A stretch of 64,000 nt of DNA from Vibrio sp. CB1-14 (GCF_040412085.2 NZ_CP115920.1:2976001-3040000); one strand, 5' to 3'; shown: positions 10,788 through 19,783, counted from the stretch's first letter. Notes: a model not told the origin generated them from the sequence alone. Numbers and translations: made by a program.

Positions 10788-11417
10788 TCAGCCTTTGAAG
10801 CCATTAGCTACAATAAACACCTCACGAGAGCGAGCTCTAGATGAGTCCGGCTTGCGAATCTTCACCACTTTGAAGGCTTCACGCACCTGTTTTACGTAAT
10901 CATCAAACCCTTCGCCTTGGAACACTTTCACTACGAAACTGCCGCCAGGGGCTAAAGTTTGATGACACATATCTAATGCTAGTTCAACAAGATACATAGC
11001 TCTAGGTTGATCAACAGATAAGTTTCCAGCCATGTTAGGAGCCATATCTGACATTACTACGTCGACCATATCCGGTTGGATTCTTTCTAGTAGTGCATCA
11101 AGCACCGCTTCTTCACGAAAATCGCCCTGAAGGAAGCTCACACCAGAGATAGGATCCATCGGCAGCAAGTCACAAGCAATCACTTGTCCCTCGTCGCCAA
11201 CGACTTTAGCAGCGTACTGAGACCACCCACCAGGAGCAGCACCAAGGTCAACCACAGTCATCCCAGGTTTCAGTAGCTTATCCTTGTTTTGAATCTCTTC
11301 AATCTTAAAGATAGCACGTGAACGATAGCCTTTTCTTCTGGCCTCATTGGCATATTTATCATCAAAATGCTCTTTTAGCCAACGACCCGAACTGGCCGAA
11401 TGTTTTTGCTTACTCAT
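10788..11417 (-). CDS. rlmE: 23S rRNA 2'-O-methyltransferase RlmE (FtsJ/RrmJ)
   Basis: RlmE methylates the 2'-OH of U2552 in the 23S A loop late in 50S assembly. The 209-residue product has a SAM-binding motif [15 protein letters not shown] near 55-69, an acidic SDMAPN motif, and conserved basic residues in the N-terminal [21 protein letters not shown] segment. It lies upstream of ftsH and is divergent from yhbY. Confidence 0.97.
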   Translation of the reverse strand: MSKQKHSASSGRWLKEHFDDKYANEARRKGYRSRAIFKIEEIQNKDKLLKPGMTVVDLGAAPGGWSQYAAKVVGDEGQVIACDLLPMDPISGVSFLQGDFREEAVLDALLERIQPDMVDVVMSDMAPNMAGNLSVDQPRAMYLVELALDMCHQTLAPGGSFVVKVFQGEGFDDYVKQVREAFKVVKIRKPDSSRARSREVFIVANGFKG

Positions 11418-11529
11418 TCAATTTCCAACTCAATAAGGGCATGCCCTTAGAATAAAGTATAGTCTTCGTCATTAGATGGCGTTAAAATACGACTTTTCAA
11501 CCCTAATAGTAAATAAATTTGGCCGCGTT

Positions 11530-11826
11530 ATGAACCTAAGCACCAAACAAAAGCAGCACCTAAAAGGCCTAGCACACGCACTTAAACCCGTTGTGCTTAT
11601 GGGCGCAAATGGACTAACAGAGGCTGTACTAGCGGAAATCGAAATCGCTCTTGACCACCACGAACTGATTAAAGTGAAAGTGGCGTCAGAAGACCGTGAA
11701 ACTAAACTGCTGATTATCGACGCGATTGTGCGCGAGACAAAAGCAGAAAAAGTTCAGGTTATCGGTAAGACTCTTGTTCTTTACCGTCAGTCAGAGCAAA
11801 AATCGAACTGCCACGCAAGTAATTAG
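11530..11826 (+). CDS. yhbY: YhbY-family RNA-binding protein (CRM domain)
   Basis: This 98-residue protein is almost entirely one CRM domain, a small RNA-binding fold associated with pre-50S ribosomal particles. Conserved blocks are KQKQHLKGLAH, LIKVKVASEDRETK and VQVIGKTLVLYR. The frame is open from 11476, but the family start MNLSTKQKQ is at 11530 and is chosen. It is transcribed away from rlmE and ends in its own terminator. Its exact role in ribosome assembly is not settled. Confidence 0.94.
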   Translation: MNLSTKQKQHLKGLAHALKPVVLMGANGLTEAVLAEIEIALDHHELIKVKVASEDRETKLLIIDAIVRETKAEKVQVIGKTLVLYRQSEQKSNCHASN

Positions 11827-11868
11827 CCCAGCAGTTGGTTTTATAGAAACAATTTGTTTCAAAGTGGG

Positions 11869-11892
11869 AAAGGTCGCTTAGGCGGCCTTTTC
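11869..11892 (+). terminator. Terminator after yhbY
   Basis: The hairpin AAAGGTCGC / GCGGCCTTT (one mismatch, TTAG loop) is followed by TTTTCATTTTT on the plus strand, 43 nt past the yhbY stop. Confidence 0.8.
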
Positions 11893-11949
11893 ATTTTTCT
11901 GACAAGGTGTGTTTGCCAAACGAGGACAACACCACCAACATGCAGGCAC

Positions 11950-11973
11950 AAAAAAAGCCGCCAATTTGGCGAC
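11950..11973 (-). terminator. Terminator after greA
   Basis: The stem GTCGCCAA/TTGGCGGC is followed on the minus strand by seven T residues (11950-11956), 32 nt beyond the greA stop codon. Confidence 0.85.
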
Positions 11974-12004
11974 TTTCTCACAACCTTTCAGTCAACAACG
12001 CAGC

Positions 12005-12478
12005 TTAAACGTAAGCTACTTTGTCGATTTCGAAGTCTTTTTGACCGCCTGGGGTCACGATAGTTACTTCGTCACCTTCCATTTTACCGATAAGGCCACG
12101 AGCGATTGGTGAGCTAACTGAAATACGGCCGGCTTTGATGTTCGCTTCGTCATCACCCACGATTTGGTAAGTTTGCTCAGCATCCGTATCGATATCAATC
12201 AAAGTAACGGTAGAACCAAAGATGATCTTGCCTGTGTTGTCTAGCTTAGTCACGTCAATCACTTGCGCGACAGATAGCTTGTACTCGATATCACGAATTT
12301 GCGCTTCACAGATGCCCTGCTCTTCACGAGCCGCGTGGTACTCTGCGTTTTCTTTTAGGTCACCAAGTTCACGAGCTTCTGCAATTGCTTCAGAAATCTG
12401 TGGACGAAGTTTAAGTAGACGATCTAGCTCTTCACGTAGCTGCTGTTCGCCACGTACAGTCATTGGAACCTTTTCCAT
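12005..12478 (-). CDS. greA: Transcription elongation factor GreA
   Basis: GreA enters the RNA polymerase secondary channel and stimulates cleavage of backtracked RNA. The 157-residue protein has an N-terminal coiled-coil with the family block [21 protein letters not shown] (acidic tip) and a C-terminal FKBP-like domain. The frame stays open to 12673, but [14 protein letters not shown] at 12478, preceded by AGAGG, is the normal start. A 7-bp hairpin (12494-12511) lies just upstream of the ribosome-binding site. It is divergent from dacB, as in E. coli. Confidence 0.97.
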   Translation of the reverse strand: MEKVPMTVRGEQQLREELDRLLKLRPQISEAIAEARELGDLKENAEYHAAREEQGICEAQIRDIEYKLSVAQVIDVTKLDNTGKIIFGSTVTLIDIDTDAEQTYQIVGDDEANIKAGRISVSSPIARGLIGKMEGDEVTIVTPGGQKDFEIDKVAYV

Positions 12479-12901
12479 TATAACAACCTCTTTTCCAAAG
12501 CACCCTTTGGACAATAAAATCCTACTCAAGCAAGCCTGAGTACAATTTGAAAAATAAACTGGATTAAGCCTAGTGTAATCAATCCGTGGATACAAATCAC
12601 TGTGATTCGGATTCTGAGCTAATAAGGGAACACTTATTGCTGGCACTGGCTGTGGTGCTCTTTCTGATAACAATCAGAGTTATTCTTTTAGAGCAACACA
12701 ACAATATAGCCTAGTTGGCTTTGATTTCGCAAGGTAAACCACGCTGACGACAGTATGAAAGTGTGAGCGAGCTTGCGTCCGTTTCGCTGCACTGTACGAA
12801 GACTATTCGAAGCGACTTTTTTGCGAAAATTTAACGCTTTATCTCGACTTAATAGGTTGTTAGCCTACATTAAAAATTAAGCCCATCCTGATGAATTCGC
12901 T
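12479..12901. promoter_or_regulatory. greA-dacB divergent intergenic region
   Basis: No convincing gene is seen in 423 bp. On the minus strand a weak promoter candidate for greA reads TTGATT (12577-12582) and TTTATT (12553-12558) with 18-bp spacing. The hairpin TCCAAAG-CACC-CTTTGGA (12494-12511) lies in the greA leader 5-10 nt from its ribosome-binding site. The dacB side shows nothing clear. Confidence 0.4.
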
Positions 12902-14341
12902 ATGACAGCCAAACTCCCACTCACCTGTTTACTTATTTTCTCCACTGCGACGTTTGCAGGCGGTGTCGATGCAACCAAACACCTTCCTTACGGAAGCCGC
13001 AGTGCACAGCTCATCGCGCCACTCTCAGCTCCGCAACAGGCGCTAATTGAGAACAATACTGAGCAGTTTTTTCCCCCTGCCAGCACACTAAAAGTCGTTA
13101 CAGCGCTGGCAGCCAAGCTGGCGCTACCTGATAGCTTTCGATTTGAGACCACACTCTATACCTCAGGCAATGACCTCATTATCAAATACTCGGGTGACCC
13201 AACATTTAGCCGTGCTTCACTCACCACAATGCTAAAACAGGCCAAATCAGAGGTGGGAGCTCGATTTAATAATGTTTGGTTGGATGACAGCGTGTTTACG
13301 GGTTACCAGCGCGGTGTTGGCTGGCCTTGGGATATTCTTGGCGTTTGCTATAGCGCACCAGCCTCTGCGATTACGCTTGATGGCAACTGTGTTCAAGGCG
13401 CGTTATACACTAATAAGAATGGTACGACACGCATCAATGTGCCTTCACATCAACCGATTAGTGCGTCGACCTCCGCTAAGAGCGTCTCTAAGGACTACCA
13501 AGAGCAGAGCTATTGCGATCTGCAGCTTGAAGTAAGCCCTAACAATCAATACTCGCTTAGTGGCTGCGCTGTTGAGCGAAAGTCGCCAATACCACTCAAG
13601 TTTGCCGTTTCGTCACCTGAGCAATTTACCGTCGATGTCATCAAATCAGAGCTTTCGCGCATCGGCGTGAGTTTATCCGGTGAAGTCAAAGTGGGTACGC
13701 CAAACATCAAGGGACAAAAGCCGCTGTTTATTCAGCGCTCACGGCCTCTCAATGACTTGCTCGCAGTGATGTTACAAGACTCCAATAACCTGTATGCCGA
13801 TAACATCACTAAAACCCTTGGAATGAGCTATTTTAACCAGCCAGGCTCCTTTATTAATGGCACTGAAGCGATAAAAGCCATTATTAAGCAAAAGGCTGGT
13901 ATCAACCTTGATCTGGCAGTGCTGGAAGATGGCTCTGGACTGTCACGTAATAACCGCGTCACCGCCAGTCAAATGCGCGAGATACTCAGCTACATCCACA
14001 ACAATGACAGCACACTCAAGCTCGCTCGCCTCATGCCCGTTTCTGGCAACAACGGCACGCTAAAGTATCGTTCAAGTATGCGAAAGGCACCGGTTAAAGG
14101 CGCATTAGTGGCAAAAAGTGGCTCTCTGTTTGGCACCTATAACATGATGGGATTTGGTCTTGGCAGTAAAGGGGAGCGTGAAAGCTTGTTTGTCCAATTT
14201 GTCACTGATTACCATCCAAAGAAAGCGACCAACAGCAAACCAGTGGAGTCACCGTTAACACAGTTTGAGAAGGCCTATTATCGCCAAGTAGTTGATTACA
14301 GTTATTCATTGGAGCGCTCAAACAATAAAGCGCAGCCGTAG
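12902..14341 (+). CDS. dacB: D-Ala-D-Ala carboxypeptidase/endopeptidase (PBP4)
   Basis: PBP4 is a periplasmic class C penicillin-binding protein that trims or cleaves peptidoglycan cross-links. The 479-residue product has a signal peptide (about 1-19, cleavage near TFA-GG), then the active-site STLK with Ser at 61, a SNN motif (DSNNLYADN) near 299, and a KSGS motif (KSGSLFGTYN) in place of KTG near 402. The long insert between the first two motifs is normal for this class. It is divergent from greA, and its stop codon lies inside the terminator hairpin. Confidence 0.95.
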   Translation: MTAKLPLTCLLIFSTATFAGGVDATKHLPYGSRSAQLIAPLSAPQQALIENNTEQFFPPASTLKVVTALAAKLALPDSFRFETTLYTSGNDLIIKYSGDPTFSRASLTTMLKQAKSEVGARFNNVWLDDSVFTGYQRGVGWPWDILGVCYSAPASAITLDGNCVQGALYTNKNGTTRINVPSHQPISASTSAKSVSKDYQEQSYCDLQLEVSPNNQYSLSGCAVERKSPIPLKFAVSSPEQFTVDVIKSELSRIGVSLSGEVKVGTPNIKGQKPLFIQRSRPLNDLLAVMLQDSNNLYADNITKTLGMSYFNQPGSFINGTEAIKAIIKQKAGINLDLAVLEDGSGLSRNNRVTASQMREILSYIHNNDSTLKLARLMPVSGNNGTLKYRSSMRKAPVKGALVAKSGSLFGTYNMMGFGLGSKGERESLFVQFVTDYHPKKATNSKPVESPLTQFEKAYYRQVVDYSYSLERSNNKAQP

Positions 14342-14350
14342 CTGCGCTTT
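14327..14350. terminator. Terminator shared by dacB and mgtE
   Basis: AAAGCGCAGC CGTA GCTGCGCTTT is a hairpin with 10-bp arms and A/T on both sides. It overlaps the dacB stop and lies 35 bp from the convergent mgtE stop, so it can serve both strands. Confidence 0.75.
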
Positions 14351-14385
14351 ATCATCGTAATATCGACTTAGTAGATTGTGGTCAA

Positions 14386-15234
14386 TTAAGATAAACCTAG
14401 GAAATGATTGACCACAGTAAAGTAAATCCACATACCTGAGATATCGACAATCGATGCCAATACTGGGCTCACCAGTACTGCAGGATCGAGTTTAAACACA
14501 CGAGCGATGATAGGCAGAACGCCGCCTAACGTTGTCGATACCGTGACCTGAATAAACAGCGCCACCGCTATCGCCATCGCGATAAGGTTGATATCAAAGC
14601 CGCCAGCAGAATTCACATCACCAAAGACGAGAATACGCCCAACCATCACCAGAGCTACTGCGGCAGCCAGACATACCGCGACACGACTCTCCTTCCAGAG
14701 CACCTCTAACCACTGCCTCTTTCGAAGCTCACCGGTTGCCAATGCGCGTATCACAAGAGTTGCGGCCTGGGTACCGGTATTACCACCAGCGGCGGCAATC
14801 ACTGGCATGTAAACGGCCAATAGTACTAATTGGCTCAAGGTATCTTCGTACTGTGCAATGATAAGCCCAGAAACGATGCCTAGCAGTGCTAGGGTAACAA
14901 TCCATCCTATGCGCTGCTTGACGTGTTCGAGTACACCCGTCGTCAAGTAACCACCTGTGGTCTCCGCTTCTGAGTGGATCAACCCCAAATGGTGGGCGTA
15001 CAGTCTTGCGCGTTTATCGTGCCCTTGCAAATCAAGCTCTTCAATCAAGAACTGAACTTGTCCTAAGGCACAGTGCTGCAGCACACCTACCGCTTCATCG
15101 ATCGGCATTACCGTAAGCAGGTTTAACTGCTGATCTGTTTCGTATTGCAGAAATGCTTTCGTTGCAGCACTGATCTCCTCTTCAGAGAAGCGAGGTGCTG
15201 TATTTTCAATATATGTATTGCTCATTACCGTCAT
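14386..15234 (-). CDS. mgtE: Short MgtE-type Mg2+/divalent cation transporter without CBS domains
   Basis: The C-terminal 175 residues form the five-helix MgtE channel domain. Segments start near 109, 132, 182, 214 and 256. Conserved features include the AAGGNTGTQAATLVIRALA loop and an Asp in SIVDISGMWIYF, at the place of the pore Mg-binding Asp. The N-terminal 105 residues resemble part of the cytoplasmic N domain (MPIDEAVGVLQ), but the tandem CBS pair that gates classical MgtE (about 450 residues) is absent. The start ATG at 15234 has GGGAG seven bases upstream. A leader with a small ORF and inverted repeats precedes it. Co2+ or other divalent ions are possible substrates. Confidence 0.88.
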   Translation of the reverse strand: MTVMSNTYIENTAPRFSEEEISAATKAFLQYETDQQLNLLTVMPIDEAVGVLQHCALGQVQFLIEELDLQGHDKRARLYAHHLGLIHSEAETTGGYLTTGVLEHVKQRIGWIVTLALLGIVSGLIIAQYEDTLSQLVLLAVYMPVIAAAGGNTGTQAATLVIRALATGELRKRQWLEVLWKESRVAVCLAAAVALVMVGRILVFGDVNSAGGFDINLIAMAIAVALFIQVTVSTTLGGVLPIIARVFKLDPAVLVSPVLASIVDISGMWIYFTVVNHFLGLS

Positions 15235-15419
15235 GGCGAATCTCCCGATTAGCGTTGGTAACGACCATCAGAAAGTCGGCTCACTAATTGACAAAATAAT
15301 GCCAAAAGCATGACCAGATGCTAAGTACGAAGACATAGTCTAGGCGCACCAATGTCAGGCCATGTACACAGCCAAAACACGCATCAAAAGGCATACTCAT
15401 TGAGTGACTCAATAGTAGT

Positions 15420-15519
15420 AAAGGAGAAAAATATCAGGATGTTATAGAAGGGAAACACACCTACCTCAACGGTAGGAACGAAGATCGCAATTACCGACGC
15501 GAGGCTATTTTTCTCCTTT
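15420..15519 (-). promoter_or_regulatory. Inverted repeats forming a putative attenuator in the mgtE leader
   Basis: The last codons of the leader ORF (15506-15519, minus strand AAAGGAGAAAAATA) are perfectly complementary over 14 bases to 15420-15433. Between them lies a second hairpin CCTACC-GTTGA-GGTAGG (15462-15478). A short hairpin CTACC-AGTAG-GGTAG followed by six T lies just upstream of the leader ORF, and a 15-nt palindrome lies at 15399-15413. The layout suggests competing RNA structures set by ribosome position. This is inference from sequence only. Confidence 0.55.
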
Positions 15520-15549
15520 CATACTAGGAGGATGGTCGGTATTGTTCAT
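15505..15549 (-). CDS. Putative 14-residue leader peptide upstream of mgtE
   Basis: A 14-codon ORF reads MNNTDHPPSMKGEK. It has a good ribosome-binding site, GGAG six bases before its ATG, and ends 270 nt before mgtE. It has a Pro-Pro pair after Asp-His and ends in charged residues. Acidic and proline-rich leader peptides control Mg2+ transporter genes in enterics (MgtL), so a similar role is plausible. No sequence similarity to MgtL beyond composition is claimed. The 3' end of this ORF is one arm of a 14-bp inverted repeat. Confidence 0.5.
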   Translation of the reverse strand: MNNTDHPPSMKGEK

Positions 15550-15675
15550 AGTTATCTCCGAAAAAACTACCCTACTGGTAGCGCGGCGTAGGATACCAAA
15601 ATACGCCCATGAGTAAAGCCCATTTTCCCCTATGGAAATCATTTTTTACGTTTGTTCATATAAGTGTCATATCAC

Positions 15676-17565
15676 ATGTCTCGTTCTACTCTTCTAGCAT
15701 CCTCTCTAATGCTTTGCGCCGGTGTTTTGCTCTCTGGCTGTGATTCTTCAAATAGCGCAGGAAATGCGCCTTCGCAGCCACCAAGAACCAATCGTTGTGA
15801 TGTCGATTGGCAACAAAGCTTCACCGATCTCAACCGAGACTGGACTCGCTCCCAATACGATCACCATTGTGATGAAACAGCGCAACCTGCGCCGCAGTTC
15901 ACGACAAGTTCGGACGCCTCATCCTCGGTTCACTACGCGAATATTTTTGATGGTGAGCGTGAGCGCTATGGTTACAATCCAAGATTCATCCCCGGTCGTC
16001 CCTATTTTGATGCCAATAACCTACCATGGATGATCGTCAACAACATGAATCAGTTCAACGTCGGCGACGGTCAGCCTGGCTATCATCAAGATCCGGTGAC
16101 TCTAGAGAAAACCAATAAGCCGCTACACGCACTGACTTACGATGACCGTGTCTATTCATCTCTATATAGCGACGCCAATCCATGTACCGACTGTGACTCA
16201 TACTTAGTGAGATTGACACCAAACGGTGAATGGATCAGCACATCGCTAAGAGCTATGGAGCAAGAGTTTGGGTTTAGGCAAAACGCCGATGGGCTAGATG
16301 GCTATCGCTACCGTTATATTGAACAGGTGTATTTTCAAGACAATGGTGATGTCTTTTTCAAACTCGACCATGGTGCTATCCGCTATCAGGCACAAACCCA
16401 AACTTGGCAGGGCTATAAAAAGAACTGGTTAGCACAAACTGAAATGGTGGGGAATGGTAGCCAGGCACCGCTATTCATCCGCACATCGAACAACAACAGC
16501 GAATACGCCATCTCTCGCTTAATCGACATTGGTAATGATGAACTCGATTGGCAAGAAGAGACGCTATCACTGCCAATTCACTTAGGCTTGTATCGAGGTA
16601 GCAAGCCCGTCATTTGGGAAGGCAATACCCTACATATCGCAGCCATTAGCTACGATGAGAGTGCACTGAATCGTCTTGATTACAACACGGGGCAATACTA
16701 CGTCCGCTATCAACTTGGCACTGAGCAAGCAGACGTCCTGTTTATGGGCTGGAGCGGCTCAACCTCAGAGGCAACACCGGACGGTCACAACCAACCTATC
16801 CTTTTGCTCGACAGCCAAAAACGATTGCACTTTATTTCTGGTGCTCACAACCACCAGATCTGGCACCGCTACTCGTTAGAGCCAGTAACCAATAACGATT
16901 GGAACAATGGAAATAATTTATGGGGCAACGTAACAGCAAACGACAAATTTTCATACGGACGAGAAACGCCCGTTGGCCGCTATCCAGAAGAGACATCCAG
17001 CGATAACAACGTGAATTACGTCGGTCAGCCAATAGGGCGCTATACCTATGTACACGCAGTTATCCAAAGCGATGACAGCATTTTACTCGTTATGCGCAAC
17101 ACAGCGCCCGCTACAAGTGCACCAAGCGGCTATCGACTTGAATGGATAGCCGGTACGCCACAAACAAATGGTCAATACCAGTGGCAAGACAAAGGTGTCA
17201 TCGTGATGCCAAACTGGCAGCAGTATTCAAACTACACTCAAAAACTGCATCAGGATAAACGCGGGAATCTATACCTGTTGTATACCTATGAGATCCAAAA
17301 CTTTAACGATGATACTTGGTTTAACCAGATGCTGCGTGTTTCAAAATCAAGTCAACAAGAGTGTGAGCTGCTGTCTGATGCCAAGGATTGCATTCATGTG
17401 GTTAGCGAGCACTATCGCCGCTGGCCTAACGAAATACTGGCCGGTAGTCCAAGTCGTTACAGTCAACAATTCCAGCACCACCCAGTATTGCTGGTCAGCT
17501 CCGATAAGGGTAATACCTGGCGCTTAGCTACCACAGAAGCACTGCTGTCCCAGCAAACCAAATAG
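15676..17565 (+). CDS. Predicted lipoprotein, BNR/beta-propeller-like, unknown function
   Basis: I do not recognise a specific family member. The product has 629 residues from MSRSTLLASS with a lipoprotein signal ending LLSGC (Cys 22). The rest is rich in Trp, Tyr, Asn and Asp, with repeated short strands of the type seen in BNR/Asp-box beta-propellers, and one clear Asp-box SSDKGNTW near the C-terminus. A CTDC pair and a TYDDRVYSS motif occur in the first third. Such proteins often bind or cleave polysaccharides, but no catalytic residues can be named. An in-frame GTG at 15664 is an alternative start. It is a single gene, divergent from mgtE, ending in a strong terminator. Confidence 0.7.
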   Translation: MSRSTLLASSLMLCAGVLLSGCDSSNSAGNAPSQPPRTNRCDVDWQQSFTDLNRDWTRSQYDHHCDETAQPAPQFTTSSDASSSVHYANIFDGERERYGYNPRFIPGRPYFDANNLPWMIVNNMNQFNVGDGQPGYHQDPVTLEKTNKPLHALTYDDRVYSSLYSDANPCTDCDSYLVRLTPNGEWISTSLRAMEQEFGFRQNADGLDGYRYRYIEQVYFQDNGDVFFKLDHGAIRYQAQTQTWQGYKKNWLAQTEMVGNGSQAPLFIRTSNNNSEYAISRLIDIGNDELDWQEETLSLPIHLGLYRGSKPVIWEGNTLHIAAISYDESALNRLDYNTGQYYVRYQLGTEQADVLFMGWSGSTSEATPDGHNQPILLLDSQKRLHFISGAHNHQIWHRYSLEPVTNNDWNNGNNLWGNVTANDKFSYGRETPVGRYPEETSSDNNVNYVGQPIGRYTYVHAVIQSDDSILLVMRNTAPATSAPSGYRLEWIAGTPQTNGQYQWQDKGVIVMPNWQQYSNYTQKLHQDKRGNLYLLYTYEIQNFNDDTWFNQMLRVSKSSQQECELLSDAKDCIHVVSEHYRRWPNEILAGSPSRYSQQFQHHPVLLVSSDKGNTWRLATTEALLSQQTK

Positions 17566-17592
17566 CTAGAAACTCAATAATGAGTATCGATC

Positions 17593-17623
17593 AAAAACGC
17601 CGCGATTAAAACGCGGCGTTTTT
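17593..17623. terminator. Bidirectional terminator (propeller lipoprotein / ispH)
   Basis: AAAAACGCCGCG / CGCGGCGTTTTT is a perfect 12-bp stem with A- and T-runs, lying between two convergent genes, so it serves both. Confidence 0.9.
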
Positions 17624-17645
17624 ATTCAATCGATTGGATTCAGGG

Positions 17646-18602
17646 TTAATCCACCACTTTAACTTGAAGCTCTCTTGGTACCTCAAAGAACATGTTTTCT
17701 TCTCGGCCTAACACTTCCTCAACATCATCAGCGCCCAGCGCTTTGATTCTATCTATGATTTGATTGACTAGCTCTTCTGGCGCGGATGCACCGGCTGTCA
17801 CGCCAACCAAACCTTTTCCTTCAAACCACTCGGCTTCAATCAAATCAGGCGTGTCTGTCAGGTATGCCGGTGTGCCCAGCTTTTCCGCAAGCTCTTTAAG
17901 GCGCGTTGAATTCGAAGAGTTGGTTGAGCCGACGACAACCATAACATCCACGGCACCGGCCAGTTCACGAACCGCATCTTGGCGGTTTTGCGTTGCATAG
18001 CAGATATCGTCTTTACGAGGACCTTGGATCTCAGGGAACACTTCGCGAAGCTTATCAATCACATCAGCGGTTTCATCCACAGATAGCGTGGTTTGACTCA
18101 CGTAATGAAGATTACTTGGATCTTTGACCTCAAGCGTTAGAACATCTTCTGGACGCTCAACAAGGTACATGCCACCAGTCTCACTTGAGTACTGACCCAT
18201 TGTCCCTTCCACCTCTGGGTGACCCGCATGACCGATAAGTACCACTTCCATATTACGGCGACTCGCACGAGCCACTTCCATATGTACTTTGGTTACCAGC
18301 GGACAAGTGGCATCAAATACCGTCAGTTCACGCGCTTTCGCTTCTTTACGAACCGCTTGAGACACACCGTGAGCTGAAAAGATCACAATGTTGTCATCAG
18401 GCACTTCACTCAGTTCCTCAACAAAGATCGCACCACGCTGCTTAAGACCTTCAACCACAAAACGGTTATGTACCACTTCATGACGAACATAGATTGGCGG
18501 TTGATACATCTCAAGCGCGCGCTCAACAATACTGATCGCTCGGTCTACACCCGCACAAAAGCCACGTGGGTTAGCTAGTTTAATTTTCATTTCATTACTC
18601 AT
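17646..18602 (-). CDS. ispH: 4-hydroxy-3-methylbut-2-enyl diphosphate reductase
   Basis: IspH is the [4Fe-4S] enzyme of the last MEP-pathway step, making IPP and DMAPP. The 318-residue protein has the three cluster cysteines in [27 protein letters not shown] and [11 protein letters not shown], and the conserved AHGVS and SxNSSNSxRL motifs. The start [14 protein letters not shown] at 18602 is used; the internal Met 5 at 18590 is an equally plausible start. fkpB lies 47 nt upstream, the usual fkpB-ispH pair. Confidence 0.97.
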   Translation of the reverse strand: MSNEMKIKLANPRGFCAGVDRAISIVERALEMYQPPIYVRHEVVHNRFVVEGLKQRGAIFVEELSEVPDDNIVIFSAHGVSQAVRKEAKARELTVFDATCPLVTKVHMEVARASRRNMEVVLIGHAGHPEVEGTMGQYSSETGGMYLVERPEDVLTLEVKDPSNLHYVSQTTLSVDETADVIDKLREVFPEIQGPRKDDICYATQNRQDAVRELAGAVDVMVVVGSTNSSNSTRLKELAEKLGTPAYLTDTPDLIEAEWFEGKGLVGVTAGASAPEELVNQIIDRIKALGADDVEEVLGREENMFFEVPRELQVKVVD

Positions 18603-18649
18603 TGAGGAACCGCTATTACTTATCGTATTAATCTAGGTCTGTCTTGTCG

Positions 18650-19081
18650 TTATTCTACTTCGAGAATTTCAACTTCAAAGGTGACATCTTGCCCTGCCAA
18701 CGGGTGATTAAAGTCTACCGTTACCGAATCACCCGCAATGTCTGTGATGATACCCGGGATCTCCATGCCATCAGGACCTGAGAAGGCCATTATTGTACCG
18801 ACTTCAACTTCAGAGTCACCCACAAACTTTGCGCGATCCATATGGTGAACATTGTCAGGGTTTGGCATACCGAACGCATCCGCGGCCTTTAACTCAATCG
18901 CTTTGTTGTCACCGGATGACAAACCCACCAAGCACTTTTCGAAATTCTCACTTAAACTGCCGTCACCAATAATAAATTTCGCAGGCTTACCCATATTGTG
19001 GGTGCTATCTGCGACCGAGCCATCGCTCAGCTTGATGGTGAAATGTAGGGTGACAGCGCTATCTTTGGAAATGATGCTCAC
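18650..19081 (-). CDS. fkpB: FKBP-type peptidyl-prolyl isomerase SlpA/FkpB
   Basis: This is a cytoplasmic FKBP-family prolyl isomerase of 143 residues. The split FKBP fold is recognisable from VTLHFTIKLSDGSVADST and FIIGDGSLSENFEKCLVG, and the inserted IF chaperone domain holds AFGMPNPDNVHHMDRAKF. It ends in VDFNHPLAGQDVTFEVEILEV, the SlyD/SlpA signature. It sits between lspA and ispH; a terminator after lspA suggests fkpB-ispH has its own promoter here. Confidence 0.95.
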   Translation of the reverse strand: MSIISKDSAVTLHFTIKLSDGSVADSTHNMGKPAKFIIGDGSLSENFEKCLVGLSSGDNKAIELKAADAFGMPNPDNVHHMDRAKFVGDSEVEVGTIMAFSGPDGMEIPGIITDIAGDSVTVDFNHPLAGQDVTFEVEILEVE

Positions 19082-19158
19082 GTTACGGCTTCCTTGTGTT
19101 ATTGAGTCTGTGTTGATTGATTACGCACAGTAGCTCTTTATCATTTAGCTTGTTATAT

Positions 19159-19192
19159 AAAAAAGCGCCGTGCATATCAACGCACAGCGCTT
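19159..19192 (-). terminator. Terminator after lspA
   Basis: AAGCGC(T)GTGC / GCAC(G)GCGCTT is a hairpin with a T-rich run on the minus strand (19159-19164), 20 nt past the lspA stop. Confidence 0.8.
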
Positions 19193-19212
19193 AAGGTTAT
19201 TCGTTATCTGCG

Positions 19213-19716
19213 CTACTTTTGCTCTTTATTGCGAAAGCTATCGATAATAATCATCGCCGCACCAATACAGATCGCCATGTCTGCTAGGTTGAAGGCGGGC
19301 CAATGATAGTTACCCCAGTAGAAATCCAAGTAGTCGACAACAAAGCCATGAACAACGCGATCAAAGACATTACCCACTGCGCCGCCAATGATCATCGCGT
19401 AAGCAATGTTGTTCCACTTCTCTTTTGCCGGAAGCTTGCTCATCCAATACGTTAGCATGCCAGTGACGACAAACGCGATACCGGTAAACAGCCAGCGCTG
19501 CCAGCCTGCTTGGTCACTCAAAAAGCTGAATGCGGCACCGTAATTATGGACATAAAGCAGATTGAAAAATGGCAAGATCTCAATTCGATTCGCCCAGCCG
19601 TAGCCCATGTTATCCATGACCACGAGTTTGATGCTGATATCAGCAATAAAAATCACTACCGCTAGCCATAGCCAGCGCACACCTGATTGTCGAAATGTGA
19701 TTGCCGTTTCGCTCAT
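19213..19716 (-). CDS. lspA: Lipoprotein signal peptidase (signal peptidase II)
   Basis: LspA cleaves lipoprotein signal peptides after diacylglyceryl transfer by Lgt. The 167-residue protein has four hydrophobic segments and the two conserved regions with the catalytic aspartates, [18 protein letters not shown] and [12 protein letters not shown]. It lies downstream of ileS as in many bacteria, but a terminator-like hairpin (19784-19813) separates the two. Confidence 0.97.
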   Translation of the reverse strand: MSETAITFRQSGVRWLWLAVVIFIADISIKLVVMDNMGYGWANRIEILPFFNLLYVHNYGAAFSFLSDQAGWQRWLFTGIAFVVTGMLTYWMSKLPAKEKWNNIAYAMIIGGAVGNVFDRVVHGFVVDYLDFYWGNYHWPAFNLADMAICIGAAMIIIDSFRNKEQK

Positions 19717-19783
19717 CTGTTTCCTTTCTCGCTACCTTTGGTAGCAAACATTCAATGAATTATATATTCAATCAGTTAGCTGA

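Noticed and set aside
12479..12673. N-terminal extension of GreA by 65 residues
   Set aside because: The extra frame has no similarity to GreA, and the ATG at 12478 has an AGAGG ribosome-binding site.
15370..15398. Second leader ORF (36 codons) before mgtE
   Set aside because: An ATG-started frame from about 15393 exists, but it has no ribosome-binding site and an unusual composition, so it is not called.
15400..15600. M-box (ykoK) Mg2+ riboswitch in front of mgtE
   Set aside because: The GGAGATA string recalls the M-box, but the conserved GUUAGGUGAGGCUCCU core and three-stem order are not present. The leader ORF and repeats explain the region better.
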